Origin: an uncultured Alphaproteobacteria bacterium
Lineage (GTDB): Bacteria > Pseudomonadota > Alphaproteobacteria > RF32 > CAG-239
Direction of reading: 5' to 3'
Assembly: GCA_910577095.1 (NCBI GenBank)
Contig: CAJTLY010000018.1
Span: 1-34,804, forward strand
Length of the DNA: 34,804 nucleotides
The notes below the pieces were generated by a model. That model did not search any database. It was not told the DNA's origin and was given only the letters and a program-made list of their open reading frames with translations. Positions 15,307 through 23,005 of this stretch are shown piece by piece (position 1 is the stretch's first letter; the number at the start of each line of letters is the position of its first letter). The position numbers were made by a program, and so were the translations under genes.

Positions 15307-15462
15307 CAACTTTCTCTTTATTCTCAATTTTTATATTCAGGCTTTGCTGATATTCGTTTCTCCGCTCTTTTGCGACCGCTTGCAACCGTCGCCGCCGCTT
15401 TTTCAAATCGACTTTTTTGAGGCTCTGCATCGGCATTTATCCACAACCGGATAAGATCACAG

Positions 15463-15491
15463 TTGATTTTAAATACACTTTATGTTATATT
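15463..15491 (+). promoter_or_regulatory. Promoter of the effector-like gene
   Basis: TTGATT (15463–15468) and TATATT (15486–15491) with a 17-bp spacer, 38 bp before the ATG at 15530. Confidence 0.55.
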
Positions 15492-15529
15492 TATGATACA
15501 CAAAACGAAACTTAATCAGGAGAAAAAAT

Positions 15530-16396
15530 ATGAGTGATCTCAGTAACTTTATACGAGACGTCTTCGGAGGACAAATTCCGGTGGTTCGAATCGATCCCCG
15601 GACCGGAATGTCCGTAGAAATTTATTATAATTATGACGAAAAACAGGGCGGACCGGTTGAAGTCTACCGGAAGCCGGCAGCGTCAAACGTAAAATACCCT
15701 CTCTATAGCACACCCCAACGTTATCCCGGCGCCATGCGCAAAGCAAATCAGTATATTTCTGCAATAGGATTGTCACAGCAATTTCCGGAACTAATTAAAA
15801 ATCAGACGGAGAAATTCCTTGAAAAGAAAAAAGAGCAACATTATAATCGACAAAGATTTGTTGATCCCGATCTTTGGCAGGGAAACGGTCGCCAAATTCT
15901 CGACAACGAACCCGATCAATGGGATTGCGACCAAAACGCCATCGCCCACAACTTATATGGAGACAGAGGAAACATGGACTGCAGGGGCAGAGTCGGCACA
16001 CCGAGAGAACATCAACAGATGATTGTTGCACCCGACGGCACGATTGTCAACTCAAACGAGAACATGGGAACCTACGATTTTGTTTCACCACAAGGTGCAG
16101 GAACATTGGTTCATGGTATTGTCGACGTTGCTCCCTGGATAGCATGGGGGAACAACCCATATGATCGAACAACCAAAGAAGAAAGATTCAATGCCCTCAA
16201 AAAAGGCATTGCTAAACGACTTTTGGGTGACAACATTACTTGGGTCATATGGGGAGATGGAGAAAATGATCCTACGAATATGTCGGAAAGGATGATAGCC
16301 TTTAACAAAAGGCTGGCGGCCTATAATAAAAAGCGCTTTAGAAAATACTTTCCTTATGAAATAGATGGTTTTTATAATAACTGGATTACTGAATAA
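15530..16396 (+). CDS. Effector-like protein, candidate polymorphic toxin
   Basis: A 288-residue hydrophilic protein without signal peptide or membrane segment; function not established. Shine-Dalgarno AGGAG precedes the ATG. Residues about 138–213 form a conserved block repeated in the truncated copy at 17230: MDCRGRVGTPREHQQMIVAP, then NMGTYDFVSP, a His (195), and DVAPWIAWGNNPYDRT. From memory, NxGTYxFxxP...H..DVxPWxxWGN.P patterns occur near the C-termini of secreted polymorphic or Rhs/VgrG-type effectors. Candidate active residues are Cys151, His161 and His195. The C-terminal 75 residues differ completely from those of the truncated copy, as expected if the tail is an exchangeable module. 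The next genes encode membrane proteins that could be immunity proteins. A toxin role is inference from architecture. Confidence 0.6.
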   Translation: MSDLSNFIRDVFGGQIPVVRIDPRTGMSVEIYYNYDEKQGGPVEVYRKPAASNVKYPLYSTPQRYPGAMRKANQYISAIGLSQQFPELIKNQTEKFLEKKKEQHYNRQRFVDPDLWQGNGRQILDNEPDQWDCDQNAIAHNLYGDRGNMDCRGRVGTPREHQQMIVAPDGTIVNSNENMGTYDFVSPQGAGTLVHGIVDVAPWIAWGNNPYDRTTKEERFNALKKGIAKRLLGDNITWVIWGDGENDPTNMSERMIAFNKRLAAYNKKRFRKYFPYEIDGFYNNWITE

Positions 16397-16417
16397 TAGC
16401 AAATAAGGAGGGGAAAG

Positions 16418-17011
16418 ATGTTTATACTAGCCTATATTTACTTTATAAGCCTAAGTCTAATATCTTGTATTAAATTTATTTTAGGTGGAAACTTTGGGTT
16501 ATTCTTAGCTGCGAGCGGCATTTTCACCCTCCTTTATATAAACTTAGTCATCATGTTCAAATATATTGATATATTTATAAAAAAAACGGTGAAGAAAGAA
16601 CCGTTAAACAAAAAAGAAATTTGTTTTCTTATCACTTCAATTGTTATTTTTGTTGCTATTGGCGTGATAGTAACGCCAATATACAATGAACAAATTCCAT
16701 ATAGTGATAGTAGAATTTCTGGTTTGGAAACATTTTTAAACCTGACATTTTTCTATTTGGCTGCTATGATCATATTTTCAATAATCGTACCTCCTTTTAG
16801 CTCGGACTTTTCATTTTTATTGTCAACGGGAAGTCTAGCTTTGTTGATGTGGGGGAATATCATTGTATTATACAAATATTTAAAGATATCCATTCATAAA
16901 ATGACTGAAAAAGAATTTTTGACGCAAAAAGAAATTATTTTACTGGTTACTTCAATCGTCCTTTTCGTGGCAATTGGTACCCCGTTAATAGATGTTTTTT
17001 ATTGGTTATAA
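16418..17011 (+). CDS. Six-helix membrane protein 1, candidate immunity protein
   Basis: A 197-residue, very hydrophobic protein with about six predicted helices (near 3–22, 29–48, 67–87, 105–125, 131–153, 172–195). It is an internal two-fold repeat: the block ending FKYIDIFIKKTVKKEPLNKK then EICFLITSIVIFVAIG in the first half recurs as YKYLKISIHKMTEKEFLTQK then EIILLVTSIVLFVAIG. It starts 21 bp after the effector-like gene with AAGGAGG before the ATG, so the two are cotranscribed. Two paralogs follow downstream. The A/T-rich coding sequence stands out from the flanking ribosomal genes. Immunity to the adjacent effector is a hypothesis based on position. Confidence 0.72.
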   Translation: MFILAYIYFISLSLISCIKFILGGNFGLFLAASGIFTLLYINLVIMFKYIDIFIKKTVKKEPLNKKEICFLITSIVIFVAIGVIVTPIYNEQIPYSDSRISGLETFLNLTFFYLAAMIIFSIIVPPFSSDFSFLLSTGSLALLMWGNIIVLYKYLKISIHKMTEKEFLTQKEIILLVTSIVLFVAIGTPLIDVFYWL

Positions 17012-17038
17012 CAAAAATAAATCTAGTTGCATAAATCA

Positions 17039-17189
17039 TCTTCTATACGACCGGTTATATCACGATACTGATGCTCTCGGCTTAATACAGTGAGAAATCG
17101 AACGAAGTAATTTTCCTCTTCACATCACTTCTTATCTTTACAACCTTAGGTGTTATGTTGACTCCGGTATTTTATCTAATATAATAAAA
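17039..17189 (+). repeat. 151-bp perfect direct repeat, copy 1
   Basis: Identical over 151 bp to 18788–18938 (offset 1749). It contains the last 15 codons and stop of a membrane-protein gene (end of the 18238 gene) followed by the 3' fragment of another paralog. In this copy neither fragment has a 5' part, so it is gene debris. Confidence 0.95.
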
Positions 17190-17229
17190 TAATCTAATCG
17201 CCCACAACTTAAACGGAGACAGAGGAAAC

Positions 17230-17496
17230 ATGGACTGCAGGGGCAGAGTCGGTACACCGAGGGAACATCAACAGATGATTGTTGCACCCGACGGCATGAT
17301 CGTCAACTCCTACGAGAACATGGGAACCTACGATTTCGTTTCCCCCAACGATAATATGGTAAGTCATTTTGGTGTCGATGTTTTTCCCTGGATAGCATGG
17401 GGAAACAATCCGTATGACCGAACCAATCCATTCAGTAGAGGTTGGGCGACGATCAAAGGAGTAGGAAAACGTGGTATAAACTATTTGATAGATTAA
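17230..17496 (+). pseudogene. Truncated copy of the effector-like gene (orphan C-terminal module)
   Basis: An 88-residue reading frame matching residues 149–213 of the effector-like protein nearly perfectly, then diverging into a new 22-residue tail (NPFSRGWATIKGVGKRGINY and two more). DNA similarity actually begins at about 17199 (ATCGCCCACAACTTA), just downstream of an in-frame TAA. AGAGG lies 4 nt before the ATG at 17230, so it might be translated, but the N-terminal half of the full-length protein is missing. This is how orphan toxin modules look in polymorphic toxin loci: they share the homologous segment and carry a different tail that could be swapped in by recombination. It is followed by membrane protein 2. 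Confidence 0.7.
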
Positions 17497-17521
17497 AACC
17501 AACACACTAAAGGAGAGTAAA

Positions 17522-18127
17522 ATGTTTCTACTGATCTATATCTATTTGCTAATTATAGCGGGAATGGGAAGTTATGCAATAGCGGAAAAGGTGACCTGGG
17601 GCGACTTTTCAACAGCAGTCGGCATGTCCACTCTCCTTTATGTTAACCTGATTATTATAGCCAAATACCTGCCTGTATTTATAGAAAAAATCAACAAAAA
17701 AGAAAAACCTGCCCCTAAGGATATTTTTTTTCTTCTTCTTTCTATCGCTGTTTTGGTATTCGTCTACACCATCCGCATACCGATATATGAGAAAATTAAC
17801 ATCCCTCTCCATTCCGGCATAATTTATGCTCTTATGATCAGTGGATCCTTGATGATCGTATACATCTTAATCATGCTTATATTCCCATTCGGTATTATGG
17901 AAGAAATTATTTCAAAATTTTCTATCGATACTATTTTTCTGACGGCCCTGGCTGCTATCATATGGATAAACTTCTTTATTTTCTCAAAATACCTTTACCG
18001 AGTGGTCCGCAAAACCATCAAAACCGAACCTATTACCAAAAAAGAAATCTTTTATTTGCTTGTATCAACCATTGCTATTTTCTTCATTACCATATTCTTT
18101 GTTATAGGTATGGCACATGTTGCATAA
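17522..18127 (+). CDS. Six-helix membrane protein 2, candidate immunity protein
   Basis: A 201-residue paralog of the 16418 protein with the same two-fold layout: IAKYLPVFIEKINKKEKPAPKDIFFLLLSI in the first half and FSKYLYRVVRKTIKTEPITKKEIFYLLVST in the second. About six helices are predicted, with positive charges after each repeat unit on the likely cytoplasmic side. The leader CCAACACACTAAAGGAGAG before the ATG resembles that of the 18238 gene, so the cassette including its ribosome-binding site was duplicated. It lies 25 bp after the orphan module, mirroring the effector/membrane-protein pair upstream. Confidence 0.7.
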   Translation: MFLLIYIYLLIIAGMGSYAIAEKVTWGDFSTAVGMSTLLYVNLIIIAKYLPVFIEKINKKEKPAPKDIFFLLLSIAVLVFVYTIRIPIYEKINIPLHSGIIYALMISGSLMIVYILIMLIFPFGIMEEIISKFSIDTIFLTALAAIIWINFFIFSKYLYRVVRKTIKTEPITKKEIFYLLVSTIAIFFITIFFVIGMAHVA

Positions 18128-18237
18128 CCTCTCTTATAAGAATGTATATGCATACGCATATTTAAATAGACAAATATTAATATTTTATGCAAATATTTAT
18201 CCAGATTTTAGGGACTAACACACTAAAGAAGGGAAAA

Positions 18238-18834
18238 ATGTTTGTACTAGGCTATATTAATGTGACATTCTTGGCTTTGATGTATTTAATCGCATCGGTT
18301 ATGGATCCACATTTGTGGATTTTCTTAATATCAGGCGGCATTTTTACCCTCCTCTACACAAATTTAATCATTATGTGCAAATATTCGGCCATATTTATAA
18401 AAAAGACCATAAAAAAAGAGTTGCTCACTCAAAACGAAATTTATTTCCTAATTACCTCAATTGTTATTTTCGTTACAATTGGTGTTGTACTGACTCCTAA
18501 AGAAGAGACAGTTATGTTTCCATATATCAGCACAATGAATAATTGGGAAATATTTCTAGCTTCTATAATCGGCTACATCTTTTTCCTGCTATTATCATCG
18601 GCACTGATGATAACAGCTCTGTTTTCATTGGAGGTCGCACGCTTCTTTTGGATTGCACCTATGGTTACCGTTATGTGGATACATGCTTTCATTTTAAGTA
18701 AATATCTTTATATTTTTATCCGCAAAATAATAAAGAAAGAGCCCCTGACCCAGAAAGAAATCATTTATCTCATTACGTCACTGGTATTCTTCTATACGAC
18801 CGGTTATATCACGATACTGATGCTCTCGGCTTAA
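18238..18834 (+). CDS. Six-helix membrane protein 3, candidate immunity protein
   Basis: A 198-residue paralog. The start is set at ATG 18238 (MFVLGYINV) because GAAGGG lies 6 nt upstream and the leader ACTAACACACTAAAGAAGGG matches that of the 17522 gene; an in-frame ATG at 18187 would add 17 residues. Repeat units: MCKYSAIFIKKTIKKELLTQ then NEIYFLITSIVIFVTIG, and LSKYLYIFIRKIIKKEPLTQ then KEIIYLITSLVFFYTTG. No effector-like copy directly precedes it. Its last codons lie in the 151-bp repeat. Confidence 0.7.
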   Translation: MFVLGYINVTFLALMYLIASVMDPHLWIFLISGGIFTLLYTNLIIMCKYSAIFIKKTIKKELLTQNEIYFLITSIVIFVTIGVVLTPKEETVMFPYISTMNNWEIFLASIIGYIFFLLLSSALMITALFSLEVARFFWIAPMVTVMWIHAFILSKYLYIFIRKIIKKEPLTQKEIIYLITSLVFFYTTGYITILMLSA

Positions 18835-18938
18835 TACAGTGAGAAATCGAACGAAGTAATTTTCCTCTTCACATCACTTCTTATCTTTACAACCTTAGGT
18901 GTTATGTTGACTCCGGTATTTTATCTAATATAATAAAA
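18788..18938 (+). repeat. 151-bp perfect direct repeat, copy 2
   Basis: Identical to 17039–17189. Here it spans the true 3' end of membrane protein 3 and the following paralog fragment. The perfect identity implies a recent duplication or gene conversion and gives a substrate for deletion or amplification of the 1749-bp unit between the copies. Confidence 0.95.
18841..18933 (+). pseudogene. 3' remnant of a fourth membrane-protein paralog
   Basis: In frame, 18841–18933 reads EKSNEVIFLFTSLLIFTTLG followed by VMLTPVFYLI and a stop. This matches the KEP.TQ-EIxFLITSIVIFVxIGVxLTP segment of the three intact membrane proteins. No start or upstream part is present. The identical fragment is in repeat copy 1 (17092–17184). 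Confidence 0.65.
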
Positions 18939-19137
18939 GCCAATACAAGCGATGACACATAACTCAGCTTGCATCTCGATTGTTCATCAAACAGAGAAAA
19001 CAGCTACCGGTTTGCAGGCTGCTATCCGTATAAAACCGCGTTACTCTGTCGCCGTCTCTTTCCGCAAATGTGCATTTTCTGTCCGCCATCCCCGCCTTCA
19101 ATCTCAATTCACTCGGCATTTTCCGCAAAACGGCAAC

Positions 19138-19166
19138 AAAAAAGGCTGCCCTTTAGCAGCCTTTTT
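19138..19166 (-). terminator. Intrinsic terminator of the rpsJ–rplO operon
   Basis: An 11-bp perfect stem (AAAAAGGCTGC at 19139–19149 with GCAGCCTTTTT at 19156–19166), a 6-nt loop and a minus-strand T tract, 20 bp past the rplO stop codon. It uncouples rplO from secY. Confidence 0.92.
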
Positions 19167-19185
19167 CAACTGTTGTATTCAACAA

Positions 19186-19641
19186 CTATGCGACCAAATT
19201 AACTTTGCCGCCGGCTTTTTCAATTGCAGCAACCGCAGCTTTGGAAGCCGAGTTAACCGAAATTGTAACCGCCGTGGTAACCGCACCGCGAGCCAGCAGA
19301 CGAACGCCGTCATAGCTCTTGGTAACAATACCGGCCGTTGCTAAAGCAGCCAAATCAACCGCATCAGCTTTCAACTTGCCGGCATCAATTGCCGTTTGCA
19401 AAGTGTCAAGATTGACCACTGCAAAAACTTTCGCAAACGGATTTTTAAATCCGCGTTTCGGAAGTCTGCGGTAAATCGGCATCTGACCGCCTTCAAATCC
19501 GTTGATAGCGACACCGCTGCGGGATTTCTGGCCTTTCTGTCCGTGTCCGGAGGTCTTGCCTTTTCCGCTGCCGATACCGCGACCGACTCTGATACGATCT
19601 TTGGTTGCACCGCAGTTGTCTTTTAATTCGTTAAGTTTCAT
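19186..19641 (-). CDS. rplO: Ribosomal protein uL15
   Basis: Large-subunit protein L15, 151 residues. It starts MKLNELKDNCGATKDRIRVG, followed by the basic Gly-rich segment GRGIGSGKGKTSGHGQKGQK and YRRLPKRGFKNPF. It is the last gene of the rpsJ–rplO unit, 68 bp after rpmD. It is followed by a terminator and the plus-strand island instead of secY. Confidence 0.97.
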   Translation of the reverse strand: MKLNELKDNCGATKDRIRVGRGIGSGKGKTSGHGQKGQKSRSGVAINGFEGGQMPIYRRLPKRGFKNPFAKVFAVVNLDTLQTAIDAGKLKADAVDLAALATAGIVTKSYDGVRLLARGAVTTAVTISVNSASKAAVAAIEKAGGKVNLVA

Positions 19642-19709
19642 CTTTTATCACCTAATTTGATAATTCGGACTCAGGGAACGGAAACTTCCGTTCCCCTCTG
19701 TCCGGCTTA

Positions 19710-19892
19710 TTAATCCACAATTTTGACAAGATGCGGAACTTTGTTGATCATTCCGCGGATCGCCGGAGTATCCTCCAACTCGACCACTTTGTTCATCTTG
19801 TTTAAACCAAGTCCGACTAAGATGGCCTTTTGTTTGGCCGGGCGTCCGATCGGGCTGGCAACTTGCTTAACTTTTATTGTCTTGTTAGCCAT
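19710..19892 (-). CDS. rpmD: Ribosomal protein uL30
   Basis: Large-subunit protein L30, 60 residues: IKVKQVASPIGRPAKQKAIL, then GLNKMNKVVELEDTPAIRGM and INKVPHLVKIV. Normal length. It begins 3 bp after rpsE. Confidence 0.96.
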   Translation of the reverse strand: MANKTIKVKQVASPIGRPAKQKAILVGLGLNKMNKVVELEDTPAIRGMINKVPHLVKIVD

Positions 19893-19895
19893 TGT

Positions 19896-20456
19896 TTAAG
19901 CCTCCTCTTTCTCAGCTTTAGCTCCGGCAGTTTCCCTGCGGCTGACGATATCACCGACTTTTTTGCCTCTTTTGGCAGCAACCATTCGCGGAGAATTGAT
20001 CGACTGCAAGGCATCAAAAGTCGCCTTAATCATATTGTACGGGTTGTTCGAGCCCAACGACTTGGCAACCACGTCCTGCACACCCAGAACTTCAAAGATT
20101 GCACGCATCGGGCCGCCGGCGATAACACCGGTACCGGCGGGGGCTGTTCTCAAAACAACCTTACCGGCGCCGAAATGCCCCTGAACGTCATGGTGCAGGG
20201 TTCTGCCTTCGCGCAGCGGAATGCGAACCATATTCTTTTTGGCTTCGTTGGTGGCTTTGGTAATCGCTTCCGGAACTTCGGCAGCTTTACCCGAACCATA
20301 ACCGACGCGGCCTTTTTGGTCACCGACGACGACAACCGCAGCAAAAGACATATTGCGGCCGCCTTTCACGGTTTTGGCAACGCGGTTAATATGAACCAGT
20401 TTCTCAACCAGTTCTTCTTTTTTTTCTGTTTTACGACGATCTACAGCTTGTGCCAT
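19896..20456 (-). CDS. rpsE: Ribosomal protein uS5
   Basis: Small-subunit protein S5, 186 residues, important for decoding accuracy. It has the double-stranded-RNA-binding-like N-terminal domain (LVEKLVHINRVAKTVKGGRN and VVVGDQKGRVGYGSGKAAEV) and the C-terminal domain (GPMRAIFEVLGVQDVVAKSL). A C-terminal extension of about 20 residues (RRETAGAKAEKEEA) exceeds the E. coli protein. Confidence 0.97.
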   Translation of the reverse strand: MAQAVDRRKTEKKEELVEKLVHINRVAKTVKGGRNMSFAAVVVVGDQKGRVGYGSGKAAEVPEAITKATNEAKKNMVRIPLREGRTLHHDVQGHFGAGKVVLRTAPAGTGVIAGGPMRAIFEVLGVQDVVAKSLGSNNPYNMIKATFDALQSINSPRMVAAKRGKKVGDIVSRRETAGAKAEKEEA

Positions 20457-20467
20457 TTCTCTTACTC

Positions 20468-20830
20468 CTAAAATTTCAAACCAGCTTCGCGAGCTGCATC
20501 GGCCAAAGCCTTGACACGGCCGTGGAAAATATAACCGCCGCGGTCAAAGACCACTTCGTTTACACCCGATTTGAGAGCTCTTTCGGCTACGGTTTTACCA
20601 ATAACACCGGCTGCTTCAATATTTGAAGTTTTCTTCAGGCTTTCTCTGACTTCCTTATCCAAAGTAGAGGCCGAAGCAACAGTCACACCCTTAATGTCGT
20701 CAATGATTTGTGCATAGATGTGCTTACCGCTGCGGAAAACCGATAGTCTCAGTTTGCCGTTGGCAACGTTTTTCAAAGCTGTTCTTGCACGAGCTTGTCT
20801 CTTTTTAAACAATTTTCTTGGCGTATTCAT
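20468..20830 (-). CDS. rplR: Ribosomal protein uL18
   Basis: Large-subunit protein L18, 120 residues, which binds 5S rRNA. Typical elements are the basic N-terminus (FKKRQARARTALKN), RLSVFRSGKHIYAQIIDD, and FDRGGYIFHGRVKALADAAR EAGLKF at the C-terminus. Confidence 0.97.
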   Translation of the reverse strand: MNTPRKLFKKRQARARTALKNVANGKLRLSVFRSGKHIYAQIIDDIKGVTVASASTLDKEVRESLKKTSNIEAAGVIGKTVAERALKSGVNEVVFDRGGYIFHGRVKALADAAREAGLKF

Positions 20831-20841
20831 TAACCTATTCC

Positions 20842-21381
20842 TTATTTCTTCTTGCCTTCTTTACGACGGACATATTCACCGGTATATCTTACACCTTTAC
20901 CTTTATAAGGTTCGGGTTTTCTATATTCGTGAATTTTGTCGGCAACCTGGCCTACCAGTTGTTTGTCGGCACCGAAAACGGTCACCTGGGTCGGAGATAC
21001 GCAGGTAATTTTAATGCCTTCGGGGGCATTATAAATCACGTCATGCGAAAAGCCGAGTGACAGAACCAGCTTATTGCTGCCTTCCATTCTGGCTTTGTAA
21101 CCGACACCGATCAACTCCAACTGTTTGGTAAAGCCTTCGCTTACACCTTTGATGATCGAGTTGATCTGGGCTCTGGTTGTTCCCCATAAAGCACGGGCCT
21201 GTTGTGACTGGTGCAAAGGCGCAACCACAACTTTATTGTCTTCCAATTTGGCATCAACCATGGCACTGTCATAAGCAAACTTCAATTCGCCGAGTTTGCC
21301 TTTTGCGGTAACAACACTGTTGTCTACAGTAACCGTAACGCCTTCAGGGATGATAACCGGGTATTTTCCAATTCTAGACAT
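20842..21381 (-). CDS. rplF: Ribosomal protein uL6
   Basis: Large-subunit protein L6, 179 residues, near the factor-binding site. It starts MSRIGKYPVIIPEGV and ends with EPYKGKGVRYTGEYVRRKEG, the conserved L6 C-terminal signature. Normal length. Confidence 0.97.
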   Translation of the reverse strand: MSRIGKYPVIIPEGVTVTVDNSVVTAKGKLGELKFAYDSAMVDAKLEDNKVVVAPLHQSQQARALWGTTRAQINSIIKGVSEGFTKQLELIGVGYKARMEGSNKLVLSLGFSHDVIYNAPEGIKITCVSPTQVTVFGADKQLVGQVADKIHEYRKPEPYKGKGVRYTGEYVRRKEGKKK

Positions 21382-21396
21382 ACCAATTCTCCCTAA

Positions 21397-21795
21397 CTAA
21401 AATACTTGACAAAGAACTTCACCGCCGACATTGGCCTTGCGGGCTTCATTGTCGCTCATAACGCCTTGCGGAGTCGAAATAATCGAGATTCCGAGGCCGT
21501 TGTATACTCTCGGCAGGTCCTTAACGCTCGAATAAACGCGACGACCCGGCGTAGATACGCGGTAAATTTCATTAATAACAGAAGCACCTTCATGATACTT
21601 CAACTGAATGCGGAGTTCATCAATACCGGCACGAACATTGTATTTTTCGTACCCAAGAATATAACCTTCTTTTTTCAGAACTTCCAATACACTTTCACGC
21701 AGACGGGAAGCAGGAGAGACGACTTCCTTTTTCCGTGCGCTTTGTGCGTTTCTAATGCGTGTGAGCATATCGCCCAAAGGATCAGACATAGACAT
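21397..21795 (-). CDS. rpsH: Ribosomal protein uS8
   Basis: Small-subunit protein S8, 132 residues; in many bacteria it represses the spc operon by binding its mRNA. It contains DPLGDMLTRIRNAQ at the N-terminus and GLGISIISTPQGVMSDNEAR near the C-terminus (the S8 signature). I did not identify an S8-binding mRNA hairpin. Confidence 0.97.
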   Translation of the reverse strand: MSMSDPLGDMLTRIRNAQSARKKEVVSPASRLRESVLEVLKKEGYILGYEKYNVRAGIDELRIQLKYHEGASVINEIYRVSTPGRRVYSSVKDLPRVYNGLGISIISTPQGVMSDNEARKANVGGEVLCQVF

Positions 21796-21813
21796 TTTCT
21801 CTAAAACCTCCTA

Positions 21814-22119
21814 CTACCAGCTGGATTTTACTAAACCGGGGATTTCACCGAAGCTCGCCATTCTGCGCAATTCGTTGCGGCACAGCTTAAACTTGCGGTA
21901 AACACCACGGGAACGGCCCGTATTTTCGCAACGGTTCTTAATCCGAACCTTTGACGAGTTGCGGGGCAATTCGGCTAATTTCAACACTTTTTTGAATCTT
22001 TCTTCCGGAGAAGTGTTCTTATCCTTGATCTCTTCAATCAACTTACTGCGGATATTCGCAAACTTCTCAGCCTTGCGGATTCTTTTTAAGTTTCTATATA
22101 TAGAGCTTTTTTTTGCCAT
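21814..22119 (-). CDS. rpsN: Ribosomal protein uS14
   Basis: Small-subunit protein S14, 101 residues, the long zinc-free type (no CxxC pairs). RNSSKVRIKNRCENTGRSRG and RKFKLCRNELRRMASFGEIP are the conserved C-terminal elements. Confidence 0.97.
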   Translation of the reverse strand: MAKKSSIYRNLKRIRKAEKFANIRSKLIEEIKDKNTSPEERFKKVLKLAELPRNSSKVRIKNRCENTGRSRGVYRKFKLCRNELRRMASFGEIPGLVKSSW

Positions 22120-22133
22120 TGTAAAATCTCCGC

Positions 22134-22673
22134 TTAATTCTTAATCGGTAAGTTGAAACCGGTCAGAAGCGTTTTGGCTTCTTCGTCGGTTTTGGCAGAA
22201 GTGCAGATAACAATATCCATTCCTCTGACAGCATCAACTTTTTCATAATTGATTTCAGGGAAAATGATCTGTTCCTTGATACCGAAAGCAAAGTTGCCGC
22301 GGCCGTCAAAGTTTTTGCCCTGAATGCCGTGGAAGTCTCTGATTCGCGGTAAGGCCATATTGACCAGTCTCTCCAAGAATTCGTACATTTTTTCTCTTCT
22401 CAGAGTTACTTTGCAGCCAATCGGCATTTCTTCTCTTACCTTAAAGGTAGCGATAGATTTGCGGGCTTTGGTGATAACCGGTTTCTGACCGGCGATCATG
22501 CCCATTTCTTCTGCGGCGTTGGTTAATTTTTTCTTGTCCATAACGGCGTCACCGACACCCATGTTAAGAACAATTTTGGTCAGCTTCGGAATCTCGTGGC
22601 TATTGGCGTAACCGAATTTTTCCACGAGAGATTTCTTAATGACCTCATTATACAATTTTTCAAAATTTGTCAT
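22134..22673 (-). CDS. rplE: Ribosomal protein uL5
   Basis: Large-subunit protein L5, binding 5S rRNA and contacting P-site tRNA. I set the start at the ATG at 22673 (MTNFEKLYN, 179 residues, the E. coli length) because AAGGA lies 8 nt upstream; an ATG three codons earlier has its Shine-Dalgarno sequence too close. Motifs: PKLTKIVLNMGVGDA, TLRREKMYEFLERL and IVICTSAKTDEEAKTLL. Confidence 0.95.
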   Translation of the reverse strand: MTNFEKLYNEVIKKSLVEKFGYANSHEIPKLTKIVLNMGVGDAVMDKKKLTNAAEEMGMIAGQKPVITKARKSIATFKVREEMPIGCKVTLRREKMYEFLERLVNMALPRIRDFHGIQGKNFDGRGNFAFGIKEQIIFPEINYEKVDAVRGMDIVICTSAKTDEEAKTLLTGFNLPIKN

Positions 22674-22684
22674 CAATCTCATCC

Positions 22685-23005
22685 TTATTTATCGATTACA
22701 TCACCGGACTTACGAGCAAAACGAACCTTGCGGCCGTTTTCTTCCTTATATCCGACCTTAGTTGCTTTTCCTGACTTGGAATCAACCAAAGCTACATTGG
22801 AAACGTGAATCGGTGCTTCTTTAGTGATAATGCCGCCGGCCGAAGTCTGGCTCGGTTTGGTGTGTCTTTTAACCAGGTTGATTCCCTGAACGACAACTTT
22901 GCCTTCTTTCGGCATTGCTTTTACGACTTCACCGGTTTTACCTTTGTCGTCACCCGACAAAACTACAACCTGATCACCTTTTTTGATTTTTAACTTAAGG
23001 TTCAT
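22685..23005 (-). CDS. rplX: Ribosomal protein uL24
   Basis: Large-subunit assembly-initiator protein L24, 106 residues. The KOW motif is IKKGDQVVVLSGDDKGKTGE near the N-terminus. The start overlaps the rplN stop by 1 bp. Confidence 0.97.
   Translation of the reverse strand: MNLKLKIKKGDQVVVLSGDDKGKTGEVVKAMPKEGKVVVQGINLVKRHTKPSQTSAGGIITKEAPIHVSNVALVDSKSGKATKVGYKEENGRKVRFARKSGDVIDK

Larger units (their letters stand above)
15216..15529. other. Divergent promoter region between secY and the island
   Basis: A 314-bp gap without genes that carries the minus-strand secY promoter (15279–15306) and the plus-strand promoter of the effector-like gene (15463–15491). It forms the left border of the inserted plus-strand island. 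I see no inverted repeats, integrase or tRNA fragment here. Confidence 0.6.
18835..19185. other. Intergenic right border of the island
   Basis: A 351-bp stretch between membrane protein 3 and rplO. It holds a paralog remnant (18841–18933), about 200 bp in which I recognise nothing, and the rplO terminator at 19138–19166. I see no integrase, insertion-sequence ends or attachment site. Confidence 0.55.

Noticed and set aside
15582..15600. A tRNA T-loop-like GGTTCGAATC sequence
   Set aside because: It lies inside the effector-like gene (VVRIDPRTG) and no cloverleaf can be built around it. No tRNA, rRNA or CRISPR array was found in the window.
15216..19185. The island as a transposon or prophage
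   Set aside because: No transposase, integrase, terminal inverted repeats or target duplication could be seen; the only long repeat is internal to the island.
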